This document shows, piece after piece, positions 6,504 to 9,227 of a stretch of DNA of 9,227 nucleotides (position 1 is the stretch's first letter; every line of letters starts with the position of its first letter). The position numbers and the translations under genes were made by a program. The notes beneath the pieces are model-generated. The model did not search any database, was not told the DNA's origin, and saw only the letters and a program-made list of their open reading frames with translations. This stretch comes from an uncultured Coleofasciculus sp. (GTDB lineage: Bacteria; Cyanobacteriota; Cyanobacteriia; Cyanobacteriales; Coleofasciculaceae), in contig CADCTM010000644.1 in the NCBI GenBank assembly GCA_902805485.1, positions 1 to 9,227 of the forward strand. The letters are read 5' to 3'.

Positions 6504-7772
6504 CTACCTTTGGAATTGAGCAGTTGTTGAAGTCGGTAGATACCTCTGTAGAGTTGTTAGCACCTTCTCGGAATTGATCGGTTTTGCTAAAAAGCCGGAG
6601 GAACCAACGAGCTTTGCCCGCACTCGGTCTACAATCCCGTCATTGCTGGTGAGAATAATCACAGGTGTGTCCTTGAATGCTGAAATGCGGCGAATTTGGG
6701 CACAGATTTCATAGCCGTTTGCGATCGGCATGACCAAATCCAAGAAGATTAGGTTTGGTTTATGCTCCAGCAAGAGTGGCAGTGCTTTTACTGGGTCTTG
6801 AATGTTGAGAAATCCATAGCCAGCCTGAGTGAGAATGTGACTCATCGTCTGGCTATCGAGACGGCTGTCATCGATATAGGCGATCGTTGCTCCCGTTGAT
6901 GGTGATTGCTTTAGATTTACGGTCTTCGCTGCCGGTGCGAAAAGAGGCTTAGTCGGCGTAGCAGGCTTAAGGGAATAGCTAGGGAAGTCTTTAACCTCGT
7001 CCAGTCCGATCAACCCTTTTTGGACATAGGGTATCAGGGATTGGGCGAGGAGTAACGGATTCTGGTTCAATTTGGCTGCTAAATCCCTTAAAGTCTGATT
7101 GCCATTAATCAGGGTAGTCAGGTTGCGGTAGACAGCCGGGGGAGTTTGCCATCGTAATTCTTCAGCGTTCGAGATTTTGGGAGCTAGGTTTGGAGAATAC
7201 TTCGCTAAACCTGCCTGCTGCCAAGCCTCCCAATTCTGCATTGCTTCTGGGCAAAGCGGGTAAACTCGAATCGAAACAACGTTTGCATTTATGCTGTTTA
7301 TCGGTATGGGTCTGTAGGAGAGTTGCACTCCTGAACGATGGTGGAGTTGTTCCTCCCGTTGGATAATATCGAACAGGATTTCCATAACGTTGCCTGTAAC
7401 AATCTCCGCCATCTGCCTTAACGGGACTTCCCCCTGTCTTACTAGTGTTGCTAGGGAGTCATAATCCCAACACCGAGGCTGCTTCGACTCAGGCGTTACA
7501 GTATAGAGTGGCAGTTGTGGGCAGTGGTGGGACAACTGCCGAAACCAACGACGAATTGGATGCACTCCACCATTACAGCCAATCAAATCACCCAAGCAAA
7601 AATACAGGCTCCACTGCTGGTCTCTGCTATATTCAACACTCAAATCCAACTGACCTGTAAATTGCTCTTGGCTACAAGCTTGAATCCTATCTACCAGCTC
7701 GTTGGGGGTTAATGCTACCTCCTGCCTTGTTACTGGAGATTTGATCGAGCTAACAAATGATGGAGTAAGCAT
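6504..7772 (-). CDS. pixG: PixG: PatA-type response regulator (PATAN/DUF4388-type domain plus receiver)
   Basis: A 422-residue two-part regulator and the first gene of the operon. Residues about 20-255 form the N-terminal domain typical of PatA-like proteins. Its early segment reads QEQFTGQLDLS (35-45), followed by WSLYFCLGDLIGC (54-66), then a helical region with LRQMAEIVTGNVMEILFDI (118-136). A Pro/Ala/Thr-rich linker (about 268-293) leads to a C-terminal receiver (295-412) with D301/D302, phospho-acceptor D345 in FLDLVMP, T375-S376 and K397 in FLAKP. All active-site residues are kept. Unlike NarL or OmpR proteins there is no DNA-binding domain; in this family the output is protein contact, thought to act on pilus motors. 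The start at 7772 is an ATG with only a weak ribosome site, but the family's N-terminus fits. The closest alternative reading is any PatA-like paralogue, since cyanobacteria carry several. Confidence 0.9.
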   Translation of the reverse strand: MLTPSFVSSIKSPVTRQEVALTPNELVDRIQACSQEQFTGQLDLSVEYSRDQQWSLYFCLGDLIGCNGGVHPIRRWFRQLSHHCPQLPLYTVTPESKQPRCWDYDSLATLVRQGEVPLRQMAEIVTGNVMEILFDIIQREEQLHHRSGVQLSYRPIPINSINANVVSIRVYPLCPEAMQNWEAWQQAGLAKYSPNLAPKISNAEELRWQTPPAVYRNLTTLINGNQTLRDLAAKLNQNPLLLAQSLIPYVQKGLIGLDEVKDFPSYSLKPATPTKPLFAPAAKTVNLKQSPSTGATIAYIDDSRLDSQTMSHILTQAGYGFLNIQDPVKALPLLLEHKPNLIFLDLVMPIANGYEICAQIRRISAFKDTPVIILTSNDGIVDRVRAKLVGSSGFLAKPINSEKVLTTLQRYLPTSTTAQFQR

Positions 7773-8071
7773 TTTGTTAAAAACCCAATTTCCCTGAAAG
7801 GGAGTTCTTTATCTTTAGACGGATAACCTTGAGGAAGGTTGCCTCTCACTTTTTCCGACCTATGACAATCTACAGACTTAAGTTCCAGTGATCCGGATAT
7901 TCGCTGTTTTGTTTGCAAGTATGAAGACTGTGTTGCAAAAAGGGGGAGGTCGTCGCTCGGTTTTTCCTTTCCTAGTGGGTAAATTTGTCAAGAAGCTGAC
8001 TCTTGTTGATTAAGATTTGGTCAAGAAATAAATCACAGGATACTAGTAGGCTGTCAAGGATAGTTTGATGG
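7773..8071. promoter_or_regulatory. Leader and probable promoter region of the pix operon
   Basis: This 299-bp stretch holds no convincing gene. Read toward pixG it contains three GTCAAG motifs at 33-bp spacing on the + strand (7987, 8020, 8053) and a TTGACA hexamer (7991-7986) without a good -10 partner. It also has a dyad TTTGCAA/TTGCAAA (7912-7918 and 7933-7939) with centres 21 bp apart. Near pixG are hairpins AACCTT-GAGG-AAGGTT (7825-7840) and TCCCT-GAA-AGGGA (7791-7803). I cannot place a transcription start with confidence. Confidence 0.4.
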
Positions 8072-8284
8072 GTGTCAAAAACGGATAATAAGGAAGAAAA
8101 ACCAAGCAAAAGCGCTCACCAAAAAGCTCCAAGCTATCTAATGAGTAAGAAATATATTGTTAGCCTGACACCAGAAGAAGGGCGGATTCTGGAACCGTTG
8201 ACCAGCAAGGGGAAATCTCCAGCAGACCGACCTGTAGCCTTGTGTCACTATCGCTTTAAGCTTATTTCCGTGGAAGAGAAATAA
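8072..8284 (+). pseudogene. Truncated IS630-family transposase N-terminus (remnant)
   Basis: The piece from an ATG at 8141 reads MSKKYIVSLTPEEGRILEPL followed by TSKGKSPAD. This matches the start of IS630-type transposases, whose usual opening is M-(S/A)-KKYIV-LT-EER---L--L-SKGK--AR before the helix-turn-helix. After about 30 residues the expected K-L-RA-ILL-AD continuation is lost, and the frame ends at 8284 after 47 residues. The full enzyme is near 350 residues, so the catalytic DDE domain is absent. An in-frame GTG at 8072 would add 23 Lys/Ser-rich residues; it has AAGGA 11 nt upstream but looks unlike the family. No terminal inverted repeats or TA duplications were identified. It is probably a decayed insertion near the operon's upstream edge. 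A small expressed host protein is less likely. Confidence 0.6.
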
Positions 8285-8311
8285 AAAACCGTGGGACAAA
8301 GGGTTCCACGG
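8283..8311 (-). terminator. Rho-independent terminator on the - strand
   Basis: CCGTGGGA (8289-8296) pairs with TTCCACGG (8304-8311), giving 8 bp with one G-U and a 7-nt loop. On the - strand the stem is followed directly by TTTTTT (8288-8283), the standard terminator layout. It lies 118 bp beyond the stop of the 35-residue membrane protein, which supports that gene being transcribed as a short unit. On the + strand only CGTTTGG follows, so termination of the transposase remnant would be weak. Confidence 0.75.
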
Positions 8312-8429
8312 CGTTTGGCATGAGGAGTAATAACAATGCTCAGATTTTAGAAGGAACTGACTGCGAGATTATGCTGGTAACGATTTTGGTAACGAGATGA
8401 GTTTGACCGAGTAAAGGTGGTTGAGCCTA

Positions 8430-8537
8430 TTATTTCTTCGTTGTCCAAAATGAGGTAAACATCATTAGAAGACCGCCGATGAAAATAGCGATCGCTAATC
8501 CTCCTGCAATACCACTGAGCAAATCCGTGTTTTCCAT
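8430..8537 (-). CDS. 35-residue single-span membrane protein, unidentified
   Basis: A very small frame encodes MENTDLLSGIAGGLAIAIF, continues through IGGLLMMFTSFW and ends TTKK. Residues about 8-30 are an uninterrupted hydrophobic, glycine-rich span (GG at 12-13 and 21-22), with acidic residues at the N-terminus and two lysines at the C-terminus. This suggests a single helix with the C-terminus on the cytoplasmic side. The size and layout recall the small subunits of cyanobacterial photosystems, cytochrome b6f and NDH-1. It does not match PsaI, PsaM, PsbI, PsbJ, PsbM, PsbN, PsbT, PsbX, PsbY, Psb30, PetG, PetL, PetM or PetN as I remember them. A HIP1 octamer (8488-8495) encodes part of the span. 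No Shine-Dalgarno site is visible, which is common in cyanobacteria. A strong terminator lies 118 bp downstream. The coding call rests on composition and context. Confidence 0.6.
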   Translation of the reverse strand: MENTDLLSGIAGGLAIAIFIGGLLMMFTSFWTTKK

Positions 8538-8565
8538 GATTTGAAAATTGTGTAAATTCAAACAA

Positions 8566-8684
8566 CGGATTATTTAACGGATGAGTAGTTGATAGGTAGC
8601 AATAACTTGACTTCGGCTGGTTGCCATCTTAAATCAACGCCAACTCCCACCAACACAAAGCTGTTACATCCGCTAAATAATCTG
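8566..8684. repeat. Imperfect 18-bp inverted repeat upstream of the small membrane gene
   Basis: CGGATTATTTAACGGATG (8566-8583) is complementary at 16 of 18 positions to CATCCGCTAAATAATCTG (8667-8684), with 83 bp between. The left arm also holds a direct repeat of AACGGAT at 12-bp spacing (8564 and 8576). It overlaps the likely -10 region of the 35-residue gene (TAAATAAT on the - strand). No target duplication flanks the pair. It could be paired operator sites, a long stem in the transcript, or a small non-autonomous element. The rest of the gap between genes (8538-8739) shows nothing else I can name. Confidence 0.5.
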
Positions 8685-8739
8685 CTGTCTCATCATTACA
8701 TTTTATCTGGCGGATTCTTGCTGCTTCAGTCAGTGTTCT

Positions 8740-9177
8740 TTAACTCTTGCTATAGTTATCAATTATCTTGGCTAAACCCGGTATCGCCTCCTCTACATCA
8801 CCCTTAACAGATTTACGGAACTGGTTATAGGCGCCGCGTACTACTCCGTTATTGCTTTTTTCAATCCTGGCGTCGGTAACGCTAAGTACGGCGTCTGCCG
8901 TGCGAGAACGGTTCTGGATCAGGTGGTTGGCTGGATCTCCCGTCTGCATACCCTCACTCCACATCGGGTCTAGTGCCTTCAAGGTGGGCGGCAGTAGTGC
9001 CTCAATGGCGCTGGCAATATAACCAGGCTTAATCCCCTTAACAGCGCCGTAGGCGGCTTTTAAGCCCAAACCACCCAGTCCACCTTTTGCCGTGACTTGA
9101 TTATCTATCAACTGCACGCAGTCACTCACAAGCTTGGCTGTTTTATTTGAGTCATTAAGACCGTCGCTAAGTCCCAT
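8740..9177 (-). CDS. 145-residue cytosolic protein of unknown function (possibly DUF6918-like)
   Basis: A complete, soluble, mostly helical 145-residue protein with no signal peptide, membrane span or catalytic motif I recognise. Visible features are the opening MGLSDGLND, SDCVQLIDNQV (18-28), a Gly-rich turn GGLGGLGLKAAYGAVKGIKPG (32-52), an LLPPTLKALDPMW segment (61-73), LSVTDARIEKS (98-108) and a C-terminal VEEAIPGLAKII helix. The pattern of VTDAR, then a basic middle, then VEEAIP resembles a family of unknown function that I believe is catalogued as DUF6918 and is found in actinobacteria and cyanobacteria; that name is from memory. The start at 9177 is fixed by AAGGAG eight bases upstream. 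No partner gene is visible upstream, because the window ends 50 bp away. Downstream, 202 bp separate it from the small membrane gene on the same strand, and no terminator is seen between them. Confidence 0.85.
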   Translation of the reverse strand: MGLSDGLNDSNKTAKLVSDCVQLIDNQVTAKGGLGGLGLKAAYGAVKGIKPGYIASAIEALLPPTLKALDPMWSEGMQTGDPANHLIQNRSRTADAVLSVTDARIEKSNNGVVRGAYNQFRKSVKGDVEEAIPGLAKIIDNYSKS

Positions 9178-9185
9178 TTCTGATT

Positions 9186-9191
9186 CTCCTT
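9186..9191 (-). promoter_or_regulatory. Ribosome binding site of the 145-residue gene
   Basis: AAGGAG is read on the - strand 8 nt from the ATG at 9177. It is the strongest Shine-Dalgarno site in the window and contrasts with the weak or displaced sites of the pix genes. Confidence 0.8.
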
Positions 9192-9227
9192 AATGTCACA
9201 CCTATTTGCTGGTACGGGTTAATTGAT

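Noticed and set aside
7445..7712. + strand frames within the start of pixG
   Set aside because: Antisense to the conserved PatA-like N-terminal domain; no motif.
7730..7918. 62-residue frame on the - strand overlapping the pixG start
   Set aside because: It covers the leader hairpins and the first codons of pixG, composition is not protein-like, and there is no ribosome site. A leader peptide cannot be excluded but has no support.
310..8495. GCGATCGC octamers as possible operators
   Set aside because: These are HIP1 sequences, abundant genome-wide in many cyanobacteria. All five lie inside coding frames, so I used them only as a taxonomic hint.
8347..8565. 72-residue frame on the - strand over the small membrane gene
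   Set aside because: Rich in Arg, Ser, His and Asn with no domain. The 35-residue hydrophobic frame inside it is far more protein-like.
8589..8807. 72-residue + strand frame opposite the 145-residue gene's 3' end
   Set aside because: It spans the intergenic inverted repeat and runs antisense into a well-supported gene; low-complexity Leu/Ser/Asn composition.

Overview
The window looks like chromosomal DNA of a filamentous cyanobacterium. Three things point there: five HIP1 octamers (GCGATCGC at 310, 1653, 4828, 5065 and 8488), a heptanucleotide STRR-type tandem repeat (177-204), and a phototaxis signalling cluster whose receptor carries bilin-binding cyanobacteriochrome (CBCR) GAF domains. 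No tRNA, rRNA or CRISPR array was seen.

Region 1 (1-203): the 3' end of an unidentified gene on the + strand, then a short intergenic stretch holding heptamer repeats and an inverted partner copy. Region 2 (204-7772, all on the - strand): a four-gene chemotaxis-like operon read pixG, pixH, pixI, pixJ. PixG is a PatA-type regulator with an N-terminal PATAN/DUF4388-type domain and a C-terminal receiver. PixH is a single-domain CheY-like receiver. PixI is a CheW-like adaptor. PixJ is a 1726-residue soluble methyl-accepting protein with seven GAF domains, a HAMP domain and an MCP signalling domain. Five of the seven GAFs keep a cysteine at the bilin-attachment position. GAF2 has the DXCF second cysteine with the spacing of TePixJ. 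GAF3, 5 and 6 carry the Trp-x-Asp / Cys-His pattern of red/green-type CBCRs. GAF1 and GAF7 look chromophore-free. The layout resembles Synechocystis pix (tax1) and Nostoc punctiforme ptx (from memory), where such clusters steer type IV pilus motility toward light. No CheA-type kinase follows pixJ here, because the next gene is convergent.

Region 3 (7773-8429): about 300 bp of leader/promoter DNA upstream of pixG with small dyads and three GTCAAG motifs exactly 33 bp apart, then a truncated IS630-type transposase N-terminus (+ strand), then a rho-independent terminator that works on the - strand. Region 4 (8430-9227, - strand): a 35-residue single-span membrane protein, an 18-bp inverted repeat upstream of it, and a complete 145-residue cytosolic protein of unknown function with a strong ribosome binding site.

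Inferred joint action: light absorbed by the bilin GAFs of PixJ would be relayed through its HAMP and MCP helices to PixI and a CheA kinase encoded elsewhere, which would phosphorylate PixH and PixG to set pilus polarity. The seven-GAF design is probably orthologous to known PtxD-type receptors, so it is not new as a class. The less expected points are the missing kinase gene, the heptad-quantised inter-GAF linkers, the unusual GAF4, the hairpin that hides the pixJ ribosome site, and the unrecognised 35-residue membrane protein.
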